The position numbers were made by a program, and so were the translations under genes. From Plantago major (taxonomy: Eukaryota > Streptophyta > Magnoliopsida > Lamiales > Plantaginaceae), in contig CM048840.1 in the NCBI GenBank assembly GCA_026545765.1, positions 2,005,265 through 2,069,264 on the forward strand: a stretch of DNA of 64,000 bases, read 5' to 3'. Below are positions 35,001-47,349 of the stretch, in pieces; position 1 is the stretch's first letter, and each line of letters opens with the position of its first letter. The notes under the pieces are model-generated. The model searched no databases and was not told the origin of the DNA. It was given only the letters and a program-made list of their open reading frames with translations.

Positions 35001-35408
35001 CCAGGCTGCAGTATAGTTGTACTTTTATTACCAGTTCAGTTCACCCCTATAATACTAATAAATAACCAGCTACTTAAAAACCAATTGCAATTGGATGGTT
35101 CTTAAAATCTACTTAGTGTTCCAGCAGGTTTACCATTTCTTTCCTAAGGTTATGAAAATTTCTTTTAAATGAATCTTAATCATAATTATCCAAAGTGGAA
35201 CCCACGGGTGAAAGCGATAAAATGACAAGATAATAAATACACAACACTCCTCCCAACAAGATCACACAAAGTAAACAACCAGTCATCATTTCAACAACAC
35301 TCCTCTTCTCGATCATCTCATCTCATCTGTTTCACGGAAACCGCGTTTTTTCTCCGACGACTTTTCTACTTGATCCCAAAACCTAACAGCAGAAACTAAT
35401 CCAATTCA
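32071..35408. other. 3.3-kb intergenic region (SNX2 3' flank, EXO70B1 upstream)
   Basis: Contains the SNX2 3' UTR and the EXO70B1 promoter region. There is a short (AT)n run near 34620-34634 and CT-rich DNA just before 35409 (TCATCTCATCTCATCTG). No long ORF, RNA gene or definable transposon is seen. Confidence 0.5.
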
Positions 35409-37259
35409 ATGGCGGAAAACGGCGAAGAGAAGCTCATAGCAGTGGCTCGCCACATAGCCAAAACCCTCGGCAACTCCGACACAATGACCGACGACATCCT
35501 CAAGATCTTCTCCAACTTCGACGGCCGCCTCCGTGAGAAGCTCACCGAGAAGCTCTCCGATCAAGCCGTAGAACAAACCCTAACCACTCTCGACCGTCGG
35601 ATCTCGCCTTACCTCACCTCCGACCTCCCCATTTGGTCCCATTCCGATTCCACCTCCTCCGTCGAATTCCTCGACTCGATCGACCAGCTAATCGTCTCCG
35701 TCCGCGACTGGACTCCACTCGCCGACGACAAGGACATCTCCTCCTGCCTCGACCGAGCTGAGGACCTGCTCCAGCAGTCGATGTTTCGGCTCGAGGACGA
35801 GTTTCGGACCCTGGTTGAGCGAGCGGCTGAGTCGCACGAGTCGAGTCATCGGTACTCGTCGGATGAGGACGACGACGTCGTTTCCGAGGATGAGAGTTTC
35901 ATTCCGGTAGCTCATCCGATTACTGATTACGATATCATCATCGACGCTCTGCCTGCTTCCACGATCGGCGATCTGCACGAGATCGCGAAGCGGATGGTGG
36001 CGGCGGGGTACGTGAAGGAGTGCTCGCACGCGTATAGTGCTTGCCGGAGGGAGTTTCTGGAGGAGAGTATGTCGAGGTTGGGTGTGCAGAGGCTCAGCAT
36101 TGATGAGGTGAAGAGTATGCAGTGGACTCAGCTCGAGGATGAGATTGATAAGTGGATTAAGGCGATTAATGTCGCGGTTAGGATTCTTTTTCCGAGTGAG
36201 AGGCGTCTCTGTGATCGGATTTTCTTCGGGTTCTCGGCTGCTGCGGATCTTTCGTTTATGGAGGTGTGTAGGGGGACGACGATACAGCTTCTGAATTTCG
36301 CGGATGCGGTGGCGATAGGGAGTAGGGCGCCGGAGAGGTTTTTTAAGGTGCTGGATGTGTATGAGACGATGAGGGACTTGATGCCTGAGTTTGAATTGAT
36401 TTTCTCTGATCAGTATTGTGTGTCTTTGAGGAATGAGGCTGTTACTATTTGGAAGAGGCTAGGGGAAGTGATTAGGGGGATATTTATGGAGTTGGAGAAT
36501 TTGATTCGTAGGGATCCGGCTAAGGCTGCGGTTCCTGGAGGGGGATTGCATCCGATTACTAGATATGTGATGAATTATCTTCGGGCGGCTTGTAGGTCTC
36601 GTCAGACGTTGGAGCAGGTTTTTGAGGAGAGTGTTACTCCTGGTGGGAATCTTGATTATAGGAAAGGGGAGGATAGGAGTTTGTCTTCATTAGCGGTGCA
36701 AATGGCGTGGATTATGGAGTTGTTGGAGAGTAATTTGGAGGCTAAGTCGAAGATTTATAGGGATCCTGCATTGTGCTCTGTGTTTATGATGAATAATGGG
36801 AGGTATATTGTGGAGAAGGTGAAGGATAATGAGTTGGGGGCATTGTTGGGCGATGATTGGATTAAGAAGCACACGGCTAAAATCAGGCAGTATCATGTGA
36901 ACTATCAGAGGAGTTCTTGGAGTAAGGTTTTGGGTGTCCTGAAGCTGGATAACAATGTTATGTCTCCTAGTGGAGGGTCCAAGACAATGAGGGAGAAGCT
37001 CAAGATGTTTAATACCTACTTTGAGGAACTTACAAAGATTCAGTCTTCATGGGTGATTTTTGATGAACAGATGAGAGAAGACATGAGGATTTCAGTTTCA
37101 GGGACTGTATCACCTGCATATCGTAATTTTATTGGGAAAATGCAGTCTGCTACGGATTTCGGGAAAAATGCTGATAGGTACATCAAGTACAGCGTCGAGG
37201 ATGTTGAGGCTCGCATTGGCGAGTTGTTTCAAGGGCCTCAAGGTGGAGGAAGAAGGTGA
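35409..37259 (+). CDS. EXO70B1: Exocyst subunit EXO70B1, intronless
   Basis: EXO70 subunits help the exocyst tether secretory vesicles to the plasma membrane. The B1 clade also acts in autophagy-related transport to the vacuole and in immunity. A single exon of 616 codons. The N-terminus MAENGEEKLIAVARHIAKTL is the B1 signature. An acidic linker (SSDEDDDVVSEDES, about residues 155-168) precedes the conserved Pfam EXO70 region (about 220-600), with ILFPSERRLCDRIFFGFS, LMPEFELIFSDQ, NEAVTIWKRLGE, PITRYVMNYLRAACRSRQ and NYQRSSWSK. It ends YIKYSVEDVEARIGELFQG. The 5' half is strikingly GC-rich compared with flanking DNA, as in other intronless plant genes. Intact. Confidence 0.95.
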   Translation: MAENGEEKLIAVARHIAKTLGNSDTMTDDILKIFSNFDGRLREKLTEKLSDQAVEQTLTTLDRRISPYLTSDLPIWSHSDSTSSVEFLDSIDQLIVSVRDWTPLADDKDISSCLDRAEDLLQQSMFRLEDEFRTLVERAAESHESSHRYSSDEDDDVVSEDESFIPVAHPITDYDIIIDALPASTIGDLHEIAKRMVAAGYVKECSHAYSACRREFLEESMSRLGVQRLSIDEVKSMQWTQLEDEIDKWIKAINVAVRILFPSERRLCDRIFFGFSAAADLSFMEVCRGTTIQLLNFADAVAIGSRAPERFFKVLDVYETMRDLMPEFELIFSDQYCVSLRNEAVTIWKRLGEVIRGIFMELENLIRRDPAKAAVPGGGLHPITRYVMNYLRAACRSRQTLEQVFEESVTPGGNLDYRKGEDRSLSSLAVQMAWIMELLESNLEAKSKIYRDPALCSVFMMNNGRYIVEKVKDNELGALLGDDWIKKHTAKIRQYHVNYQRSSWSKVLGVLKLDNNVMSPSGGSKTMREKLKMFNTYFEELTKIQSSWVIFDEQMREDMRISVSGTVSPAYRNFIGKMQSATDFGKNADRYIKYSVEDVEARIGELFQGPQGGGRR

Positions 37260-37761
37260 TGATATCATGATACCAAAACAAGTAAGCTAGTGAACTAGTA
37301 GTGTGTACCGTATTGTATCACATACACGAGTGTAGCTGTTGCAAGATTTGTTGTGTGTATTTATCGTCTTTCATCTGCTGTGACTTGTAGACCTTGTACA
37401 CGGCTTGTACCATATGATTAATTTCATGGCATGGCTCGATGTATGGATAATCTCATGTATCAAGTCCCTTTGCTAAATTGCTTCAGTGTCCATCCTAATT
37501 GCTCTACTTATGTTCTGTTGGTTTGTTTCCATTTGCTATATGAGGATCATGCAATTTACTAACTAAAGACATGAATCATTCATGCTGGTATATAGGGATG
37601 TGAAAGTATAAAAGTGAACCCTGATCAACACACACTTGACACGCCTGCTAGTTCAACAAGTATTTGCTATACTTGCTAACATCACTATTAAGTATTACTA
37701 TCAAGGCATATAACTATAGAATAGTAGAGGATAAGGGATTCCAAGATTCTGCGTACATAGA
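37260..37761. other. Convergent 3' region between EXO70B1 and the GDSL lipase
   Basis: Holds the 3' UTR of EXO70B1 (+) and the 3' flank of the lipase (-). No separate feature seen. Confidence 0.6.
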
Positions 37762-39216
37762 TCACTGATTGTCGAATTGAGTCAACTTTGGAAGATATAT
37801 GTCCACTAGTGCTTTGGAAATAATCTTGTAGGTATATTCACCAAGATGAATGCTATCCCAGAATAGGTACTGTGAAGCATTAGCACATATAGGAGTTGAA
37901 GGAGCACACAGAGGTCCAGTTTCTAGCAGTCCTGACCCGCAGCACCCTCTTTTTGTTTCCGTAAACCCTGCAACACAATAGGCACCTTACTAAATATAGG
38001 CTGTTAATCACACACCGGTAAAGTTTAGAAATTAGAAATACCTACTTAGTAGACAAATGTAAATACATTAAGACTGCTAAAGTTGAAATATCCGTCAACC
38101 TGGATTGTCTGTCTACCCCAGTTATGGTAAGAACTAAAATTAACACTGTTAAAATTATATAGGCTGGGATCAATTTAGACAACTTTACCATATCTGTGTG
38201 GGCTGTTGATCATGTCCATGAGATGATTGTATGTGTCGACATAAAGGATTCTGCTTCCTGGAAGTTCTGCTTCCATGTGTGACACCAACTTTTCAAGCTT
38301 TTTATTGTATGATTGAGCATCAGCATTCTCCTTGTGATTGCAAGTTCTTAGAAGTGGAGATTTAACAGTCATTTGTATTGGTAGACAACCTATTGGTGGG
38401 AGACCTGATACTATGATTTTACGGCATCCAAGATCATAAAGCTCCTGTAACCATTTTCATATTAACATAACATGAAAATATTATCCGTAATTCATTGTAA
38501 GCATAGAAGATGTATTCTGTTGCAAACTGCATAATTATCTTAGAGTTTGGATATCGGATATAATAGCAGCTGATGAAAGAAAGACACGGTGGAAGAAAGG
38601 CGGTCCTTACCTTAACCATATACTGTAGCTTGTTTTGCAGGAAGTCTTGGTACTTGCTGATGCAGAACTGAATCCTCCTGGTGGGTATGTCATAAAAATT
38701 GAAAATGAAGTCATTTGTTCCAGCACTGATGACAACAAGAGCTTTACTCAGAAATCTTGGAACCTCCTTTTCACCAATGATGCCTTTCAGTCTCTGAATG
38801 TAGACCTTGAGGTATCCTATTTGCTTTGACACCGGGATTACACGAGTAACAGCTGTAGTTAACTCGTCATACCCTGATCCTGCCGATGCAAAGCTGACTC
38901 CTGTGAGTAAATCCTTATCTGACAGAAACGGCTGCAAGAATGGGGGAACGGCTTCCTTAAGCCCCAGCATCGATGCCACTATGTCAGGTACGAGTTTCCC
39001 ATTTGAAAATCTCCCTGTTGGAACACGTCCTGGAAAGTCTAGGCCATACGGGAGATGATCTCCCTTTACGGGCGTAATTATATAGTTATTGTTTCCAGTA
39101 TCGACCGATGAATCGCCAAATACGAGTATGGCCGAGAACTTTGGAATTTTTTCACCATTGATTTTATCAGCAACAATTGTGCAAGTGAGCAAAAACAAGA
39201 GAACATTATTTGCCAT
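37762..39216 (-). CDS. GDSL esterase/lipase, three exons
   Basis: A secreted SGNH-family hydrolase. Exons (minus strand): 38611-39216, 38189-38444 and 37762-37967, giving 355 aa in frame. The N-terminus is a signal peptide (NVLLFLLTCTIVADKINGE). Block I holds the nucleophile in FGDSSVDTGNNN (about residues 33-44). Block III is ISAGTNDF with the oxyanion Asn. The last exon has block V, FWDSIHLGEYTY, with the catalytic Asp and His. GCRKIIVSGLPPIGCLPIQ and the CCGSGLLETGPLC stretch are typical of the plant GDSL subfamily that includes EXL-type lipases. The substrate cannot be told from sequence. The lack of a strong TATA box and the short introns are unremarkable. Intact. Confidence 0.92.
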
Positions 39217-40332
39217 TGCTTAGTATAGAGGCTCAACTCCACAAGACCACAACACTAATAGGACCAGAGGATAAATAGTTTATGAAGGTATGTTCTGTTC
39301 TGTTCTGATGATGTATGAACTAGGAATGGTAATAGGCTTCTATGTTTGAAAACTCTGTTGGATTTTATTGGTTTTGCTGTGCTCTGATATGCCATTCTTG
39401 TGAACCTGTCTGAAACTCATTGGGAACTTGAAACTGTGTCGTTATTCAAACAGGACAGTGCTTATTAAGCTGGTTTGATGTAGATCATCTTAGGCAGTGA
39501 CACGATGACACCTACTCCAGTGCCATTTCTTGACTTGGAATTTAAGGGCTTAATAACTCTGGATAATGAGGTTCAGGACAGATTAATCTCGAATCATCTG
39601 CAATTATATACATTTGCCATCTCAAGGTGTATTTAGAGTACTCTGGAACTTATGACATAGTAGAGCTTTCAGCCTCATTTCAACATGCAGTGAGCCAATT
39701 TACATACTCAAGCTTTTTTTTCAGGGATTCGATGTCTATGGTGATGGTTGTGTGGACGACAGTGGTGCCCGTGTCGTGAGGATATGGTACATCATGATGG
39801 TGGGAGACAATCACCTCATCTTCAAGTAGAATTTCATCATTTCAAATTGCGAAATCTAAACTTTCAATGGGTTTTTGCACTCTGAATGATCACAAATTAT
39901 TGTTATAGCCAGATACATATTGGAGAATCAATACGATTCCACACCACACCTCTGTATAATCAAGAGGTGAGATGTAATCCTATCAAGCTTGGTTTGCTTG
40001 ATAAGCTAATCGAATTGAACTCCTCATATTTTGTGCTTATTTACCTAACAATTCAAATTATCCAACTCGATAAAATTTGTTAAGGCTAGTCTATTTATAC
40101 CGAATGCATTCATGTTTGGTTTCAAGTTCGAGTTCGAATTTCACCTCGTTTTCTTTGATAAGAGGAGCTTAGACCCACTAAGATCGAGCTCGAGTCCAAT
40201 GATATAATACCCGACTCTAGTCCTCTCATTTAGAATGTTTGTTTTTTCTTGATCTTGGATCTAGTTCCTGAACGATTTAGGAAGAAAGCTTTTTTAGTCC
40301 ACACAGCTGGTTCTTGATGAATTTATTCATGC
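39217..40332. other. GDSL lipase upstream region
   Basis: Promoter side of the lipase, with a short TGTTC repeat at about 39295-39306. No gene is seen; the short open frames near 39886 are not conserved-looking. Confidence 0.5.
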
Positions 40333-40893
40333 TGTTTAGGGTAAAAATCATCTTAGGCCGGAATAGTGCACCTTAGCTCCAAAAAGTACATGTGAGGCTA
40401 AGAAAAGCGAGTGTTAGACCCCTTTAACGCCGGTTTGCCTTGGACAAACCGAGTAGTGATTTAACTCGAGCTTCGGAGCTATTCAGAGAAAGTAGTTGAA
40501 GTGTAATAAATGACTTACCTTGAGAAGGGATGAATGAGGTCTATTTATAGACATGATTTGGGGAACCGAATCCCCTAATTCCTGGACTAATGTCCTTAAC
40601 TTACACGTGGTCCGGGATTTAGGGGATCTGAATCACTACTGGTCCAGGCTTGGACCTGTTGTAGATGTTGGAGAGTGATAGGTCGGATATACCTCTTAAG
40701 GTCGGTATGTCCTCCTTCACGTTCTCGACCGTGCTTCCTTATCATTATATTCTTGGTCGGGCTCCGTATGTTGGTGCTACCGAGATATAGATGAGTTCTT
40801 TATAGTAGATGCGTATCGCGATTTGGTTAATCATTCTTAGTTCATAGCGATCTCTTCGTCTTAAGTCGACGCGGGATTTATTTTGGTATAACA
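40333..40893 (-). mobile_element. Solo LTR of a Ty3-type (Tat-like) retrotransposon, fossil
   Basis: A 561-bp block with TGTT...AACA ends. Read on the minus strand it has a TCTATAAATAGACC promoter motif, followed by CTTCAACTACTTTCTCTGAA and a CTCGAGTTAAATCACT region like Tat/Ogre-group LTRs. The flanking CATGC and CATCC look like a 5-bp target duplication with one change. No internal region or second LTR is present, so it is the product of LTR-LTR recombination. Age: moderately old. Confidence 0.65.
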
Positions 40894-41931
40894 CATCCTT
40901 CAAAATTTAATGTTGAATGTGCATTACGGAAAGAATTATCGCGATTTATTGTTTATACATCCTCTAAAATTGGCAGCTGGATAATCTGTTGACGTTGACC
41001 TAAGCTTTAATGTTCGTAACTCGATCGGCGCCGTTGACTCCAGTTGGAGATAAACAACTACTTCTACAGAACATTGTGCTTTTAAATTCCATTCCTATTT
41101 CAACGTCAAGACTTAGAAAAGAAACTACAGTATAGATTAATTAATAGGGAGACGTACGTACGGGACAAATTGATATGTTTTGAATGAGTTTAGTGTATGA
41201 TTCTGCGAAACTATTTGATAAGTTAATCAATAACTAACAAAGTGAATTATAGGTGTTAAGTAGGTGAATTGTAAGCACCAGCAAGCTAATAATCTAAAAC
41301 GATGTAAAGTAGCCTTTTAAATTAGTCACTAATCAGTCACGTTATGGGGAGTCTTCACTTGTGTTCCATTTCTTAAGTCTCTGAAAGTTCTTGAGTACTT
41401 TTGTTTAGGTCTGGGAAGTCGGTTTTGTAATACTCTTGTGAAGATATGAGACTCATTGTGTATTTGCTGGATTATTTCTTATGCTCTATGAGTATGTTGG
41501 CGGTATGAAGGAAATTTCTTTACCGTTTAAAAAATAGTTAAACCACTTTATTTTGATATGCTTGACAAACTAATTGATAAAGTGACTGGTAGATGATAAG
41601 GTGACTGTTAGCTTAGCAGGCATCTTCTCTTCCAAACATTATGTGACATCGCATGGTAATGTGATTGATAAGGTTGCACCATACACACACTTAAACAAGT
41701 TTAAATAAGATTTGATGCTTATCTTAAAATGCAACTACCATATATGTTTAAGAGGGGTTAGTTTCATACGCTATAATGCTCCAGGAGTTAGGAGGGGTTA
41801 AAATTATGAGAACGCTACAGATATAATCCCAACAAAATGCAATTTTTTTGAATGGTAATAGATCCAAAGAAACTCTAAAGTTAAGTATGTAAGTGAGGAT
41901 AAAGTGTGCTGAAATGACATATATACTTACC
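40894..41931. other. Intergenic stretch with a hAT-like MITE trace
   Basis: Non-coding. The part at about 41190-41650 carries TTTGATAAGTTAATC and ACTGGTAGATGATAAGGTGAC words like those at 18390-18495, suggesting a remnant of the same short-element family. Ends not resolved. Confidence 0.35.
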
Positions 41932-42236
41932 CTATGGGACCGATATTTTTTATTTTTGAAACGGCAAAAAACTTTCATTAATAAAAACTCAAGGGAGTAC
42001 AACGAGCATAATAGATGCTCATTCATAATAATACAATTAAAAAAATCTTACAAACAACATTGCTATCACAACGGAAACACAATATACAAAGCCGACTTCC
42101 AAACCTTCAAAAGCCAACTAATACATGATCCATGCCGATGATAGACAACCCAAGACCAACCAAACGTACACTGCCTCCGAAAAGTTCTTTCTCGCGCCAC
42201 TTGTTTAATTTCCTTTCACTCTATGGGACCAATATT
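41932..42236 (-). mobile_element. 5'-truncated LINE 3' end with 16-bp target duplication
   Basis: A 273-bp insert at 41948-42220 is flanked by CTATGGGACCGATATT (41932-41947) and CTATGGGACCAATATT (42221-42236), a 16-bp duplication with one mismatch. The minus strand ends in an A-rich tail (complement of TTTTTTATTTTTG). Its short last frame (YSLEFLLMKVFCRF) is like the 3' ends of plant LINE ORF2 transcripts. Only the 3' few hundred bases were inserted, as is usual for LINEs. Confidence 0.8.
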
Positions 42237-43377
42237 CATACAAAGCAACCTTGCAAATCATCCCCTAAAGATTGTAGGGTTGAGATTCAAAGTTTCAAAC
42301 TATGTGAGATTGCTTCATGATTGTATTTTAGTACTACTTCAAGGGGTAGTTATATCTCAACCTTACAAACTTCAGTAGATAATTTGTAGAAATGTATGAA
42401 CTTTCAAAGGTTACATAGCAATCTTGTACTCAAATTTAGGGATCACTTGGCTATTTTGTCAAACTCATGGGGCAAACGTTATTTACCTGATTTCTCTTTA
42501 AAAACTGAAGACTTGTGATTGATTGAAGATGGTAGCCAGCGAAGCCATGATTTGTATCCGTGTAATAAGGAAGGAAGGAGAATATATAGTGTACATACAA
42601 ATTATTTGTCACATGAACTATAACTACTATTCCATTTGGTACACCCACGTCGGTATGTATTCCTGCTAACTATGTTGTTAGATCCAAAGTCAATTTAGGC
42701 TTTTAAAACACTCGATCAATCATTAATTCTCCTTCTTCCCTCCTTACCCATAACGAAGGACTGAACTAGTCCGATGGTAGAATGTACTATTTAGCACTAA
42801 CTTATCAATTTGTTAAACATTTTATTTGAAAGTGTTTCATCATAAAATCCAGATGAAATCGAAAGGTTGTGACGTATGAACTTTAAAGTGAAACATTTTG
42901 ATATATCTTTGAACTTCTAAACTATAACGGTGGTTGATTCATGATAAATGAATTTAAGTTTTATCCAAAGTGTATGTTTGTGATGTCTCATTCGTATATA
43001 ATTACATGGATTGGGGAATAAGAACCATAAATTGGTAAACTACATAAAACCCCATGCAATTATGTAGAACTTCTCCAAAATAATCAAAATTTGGTCAAAT
43101 CCACCACAAATTCGATATATAAGTTGATTGCGATGTTCAAAAGAAAGAGGAAAAATATTTTCTTCATGAATTACATAAAAATGGATTTAATAAATTAATA
43201 TAAATCCTCAACTTCACTAGTCCAACCTCTTTCTCATTTACAAACATCGTCAAATTTCACGAGGCAAAATCAGATTAATTTTGATCTGCAGTTCATAAAA
43301 TGCAGATAAAATAAAAAAACAAAAAATAAAAATTTATCCACAACTTAAAAAAGAAAGAACTTTAGAAGAATAATTTG
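42237..43377. other. Intergenic stretch downstream of the DUF4228 gene
   Basis: AT-rich and non-coding. Nothing recognised apart from the likely 3' UTR of the DUF4228 gene near 43300-43377. Confidence 0.5.
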
Positions 43378-43830
43378 TCACAAGTCCTCAGTGATACTCT
43401 CAAGATGTGGCTTCCACATATCCGCCGTGCTTCTACTCCTCTCCCGCCTACGGCGAGTTGACAACTTCTTCTCCACCTTTATCTCCGGTAAACTCACCGG
43501 TGGTAAATCACATTCTGCTTTTATAGAACACGATTTCTTCTTTAGAATCTTCTTACTCTTATCCGCTGGCAAAGAAGAGGATGGTATCAAGAAGTAAATG
43601 GATCCTCGTTTGAGCTCGGACTCAGGTGACAAGATCAGGATCCGACGAGCCATGCCTTGTGATCCACATGGTTTGGTAAGAACATGATTCGGGTTGTCTT
43701 TAAGAACCTCACCCACAGTGATCCGGCCCGTTAACTCCTCAACGTTACCGTTTAAGTGGACTATCCGGATCAAGTCCAGTGCTCCACATGGAAGAACACA
43801 AGCTAAACAACACCTTAAGCTATTTCCCAT
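43378..43830 (-). CDS. DUF4228 / PADRE-domain protein
   Basis: A single-exon gene for a 150-aa plant protein. The start at 43830 is the first ATG and gives MGNSLRCCLACVLPCG, with Gly2 suited to N-myristoylation and nearby Cys suited to palmitoylation, so the protein is probably membrane-tethered. The DUF4228 core follows: IRIVHLNGNVEELTGRITVG, EVLKDNPNHVL and RGSIYFLIPSSSL. The C-terminal third is basic (KKILKKKS, STRRRRERSRST) and ends WKPHLESITEDL. Family members are often induced by pathogens or abiotic stress, but their biochemical role is unknown. A TATATAAA box is at 43941-43948. Intact. Confidence 0.9.
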   Translation of the reverse strand: MGNSLRCCLACVLPCGALDLIRIVHLNGNVEELTGRITVGEVLKDNPNHVLTKPCGSQGMARRILILSPESELKRGSIYFLIPSSSLPADKSKKILKKKSCSIKAECDLPPVSLPEIKVEKKLSTRRRRERSRSTADMWKPHLESITEDL

Positions 43831-43940
43831 TTTGCTCAAGAAGTATTTGATGGATCAATTGGAAGAGAGTGTTTGTTTGTTTTTGGCTTTGAATGTTTGT
43901 AAGAAGAAGAAGAGTTTGGAATTGAAATGAGGATTGGTGG

Positions 43941-43948
43941 TTTATATA
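43941..43948 (-). promoter_or_regulatory. TATA box of the DUF4228 gene
   Basis: The minus strand reads TATATAAA about 110 bp upstream of the start codon, in a TTTATATAAATAGG context. This implies a leader of ~80 nt. Confidence 0.65.
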
Positions 43949-46900
43949 AATAGGAGGGAAAGCCGTACCAAATTCATTTAAAAATTTGTTAGAAGCTAAT
44001 AATTGATAGGTTGATTGGTGTTGCTTCAAGTACTTAGCTGGATGGAAGATGCCGAAAATGCCCTTCATTTTGTCCTATTTGAGGTTATAGTTTGATGCTT
44101 TGATTTAGTTAAGTGATTAGTGTTAAGCAAGCAAGATAAGCATAATGTACGAGTTTGACCTTAATATAGAAAGCCCCAAGTTGCTCACGATTTTAATTAT
44201 GCATTTACAGATTGTTGTAAACAAAAGCTTCGGTGCTTGATTAGAGATAATAAATGTCCGTACATAGGAAGTTGACGGCTTGGTTTAATTGTTACGCGTT
44301 ATGTTTAGTCACGTTTCGTTCATTAATCAATTTGTTTAATCTGTTAATCATTCAAGTTAATTATGTATGGCTTTCAAAATTAGTAACATTGGTGTTTCAT
44401 TTCACAGTATGTGGATTCACAAAATTCATTATAAATTTCTAAATTAGCTGGCAAGTAATAATGTTTTGTGATAATATTAATTATACTGCTACATTACTTT
44501 ACAGTCTTTACTGTAATGTTCACCGGGGTATGACAGACTCGGTCACACCTAGTTAGTTGCTATTATGCTATACATGTAATATATTGACCATGCAAATTAA
44601 AACATAACTATTTTAAATCATATTTTATCCTCACTCTCACTCTTGCGTCTCATATGGAACTTTTCAAACTTCTCATGGGATTCACTGTAGGCTGCATCAT
44701 GCATAAAAGACGCATGATCACATTCTACCGACATCCTCGGCGTCGTGGTTAGATTCAGTTATGAAGCCTAACCTCAATTCTTGAGAGTGGTCTTAGTCGA
44801 ACATTTTCTATCTAGTTCAATGACTTTTATGGTTGAAACATCACATACAATCATATAAAAATTCTTGAAATCCATGCTATCCAAGTGTGGGATCAAAAGT
44901 TGAGTTGAAATGCAATTAGTTGGGCAATCAATATGGTTCATATGGTTGATGATGGAGTGCAAAAAATTCCTAGATTTTGAATCCATATAGTTCCAAAGGT
45001 ACCAGCTGTCCATGATCCACCCTCAGTTTTCTAATCCAATAATTGAAAACCAATCTTTCTCTTTATGCATAAACTAAAATTAGCATCACATACCAATGTC
45101 TTCTTCCTAAAAAATCATTTCACTTCCATTGAACTAAAATCCAAATCTTTCTCACTTTTCATAAATCATTTTTAAGAAAACAAGATTGGCTACATTCATC
45201 CTTCTCTTCTCCCAATGAACTCAAAAACTCTTTTTTATTTCATGTAATAATTAGTATTTTCCGTTTGGCGTCGAGAATCGCGGGTTTGGCTACAGAATCT
45301 TACAGTTTGTAGTGCATCTTAATTTAATCCTGTTTTCAGTTATTAATTAATAAAAAATTATCACTGTCCTAATTAACAATCAGTTAATCCTCGTTCGTAG
45401 GTTAATTAAGATGAGATTAATCCTAAACTTAAGACATGGTACGGTACTAACCATCAATCTTATGCATTCCATGTTACTTTCATGTGGTCCTAGCAAACCA
45501 CATCTCGACATGGAGTATAAAACTGAAGTAATTACTCCCGTTTCATATGAAATTTGCTTTTGTACGCAATTTTTATATACTAAATAAGATAAAACAATTA
45601 TAAATTCAGTACACCCGTGAACCTTAAATTTTACTCCAAGTGGTAGTAAACTACCCTATGATCTAAAAGGTGAATACTATTTTAATTTGCACCAACATAA
45701 TTCCAATTCGGTTACGCTCTTGTTTCACTGTCAAAGATGGTACATCTCCGGCTTCTAAAAGCATCATGAGTAGGTAATGTAACTAGCTATGCTAGAGGTT
45801 CGAAATGCTTCTTAAAGTACGAGGCTTATAAATTAAATGATCAAAGAGTTTAGAAACATTTTACAATGAGTAATCTGAAGAAAAATCTATGTGAAAATGC
45901 TCCAAAATGGTACATGTTCCTTAATCAAACTCATGATTAAACTACCCCTAAATGACACTTAACCGCTTTTATTTTCAAGTAGTTTCAACTTTCAACTCCT
46001 TTGTTTCGTGAGTTTCACTTTGACAGCTCATTTTGAGTACTCTTTAATGTCGGTTCCCGAGTCTCCTCCTGTATGTTATAAGTTGTTACCAAAATTTAAA
46101 TACTACTAGTTGTGACTTGTGAGAACTTCATATAGTATATGGTCAATCCATTCATGTTCTATGGCTTTATTCAGACATAGTTTTAGCAGCTAGTTTTTCC
46201 TTTTTAAGATGTTAATTGGGAACCACCACTTATATTCTGAGTGCCAGCATCGGCATGGTAAACTCCCGACTCATGCAATATCTTATAACCAACAAGTATA
46301 CCGTAATACGATATATAGTTTCAAACTTAAAAGGTATTTATAACAAATTTAATCCACAATGTTGTTCGAACATGTGACCATAATGATAGTACTCTTCCAT
46401 TAATTGTAACCAACTCAACCATGCCTCTTTCATCTTTTTTTTTTAAGCCAATTGAGTCCATAATTTTAATCCCACCTAAAGTATCAACACTATTGATTCA
46501 GATGCTTATTCTTGAACGGAACGAAAGATGCAAGGAAACTACTAATAATATATACTAGCATCTAATAGTATAACTTTTTCAAACTAATAAGTATGAAAAT
46601 GCATAGCAATGTGAAAGTATCTATATACCTAACAATAATATTAAAATTGTGTACTGCCGAAAGACTAGTGAAATATGAACAGCTATCGTTGATGAGCAAT
46701 TGAGCATGACCTGAGGCCTAATGATAAATAGATAATGCATGGCACATCACATAATTGGACAGATTTTTGAACTGTTGTACTTAAAATTAAAAAGAACATA
46801 ATAATTATATAATGAAATACACCAAATCATGTGAAAACCATCCATACTTAATTTAAAAATAAATCGACTCATTTTGTTAAGACATTAAAACATCCATTTT

Positions 46901-47349
46901 TTAAAACAAGACGTCATGTTTTAATATGGATTTTTTGTTTATGAAAATATTAATGTTCTTATTTGAACACTCTAAATTTTCAATAATAACACTGAATTCT
47001 GTTGATCTTTTGTCTCATCAAACAATATCTAAGGACACTCAATGAAATATGGTATATAGAAATTAGGGAATAAGTTGATCAATTTGAATGAAGCTTCCTC
47101 GTTCTTGCGTTATGAATTTTAAGCACCGTCTAAATTCTTACAGCTGTATTTAGCATACCAACTACTAATGAGAAATAGTAGCTAGCATCTAATCTAACAA
47201 CACTTTGTTAATGTTTGTTACAAATTCCTTGACTGGATTCTTTAGCCTAGAACTTTATTTTATTTTATTTTATTCTCTTACTAATTTTACTTTAAAATGC
47301 GTTTTATAATGCTTAATCATTGATCATTTTTCATAACATTTGAGTTCAG
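43949..47349. other. 3.4-kb AT-rich intergenic region
   Basis: No ORF with a recognisable product, no RNA gene, and no element with definable ends. Confidence 0.5.

Noticed and set aside
35688-36029. 113-codon open frame antisense to EXO70B1
   Set aside because: It is a shadow of a GC-rich, strongly conserved coding sequence; the sense protein explains the openness.
42132-42320. 62-codon plus-strand frame (MPMIDNPRPTKRTLPPKS...)
   Set aside because: It crosses the right boundary of the truncated LINE insert and lies antisense to it, so it is a chance frame.
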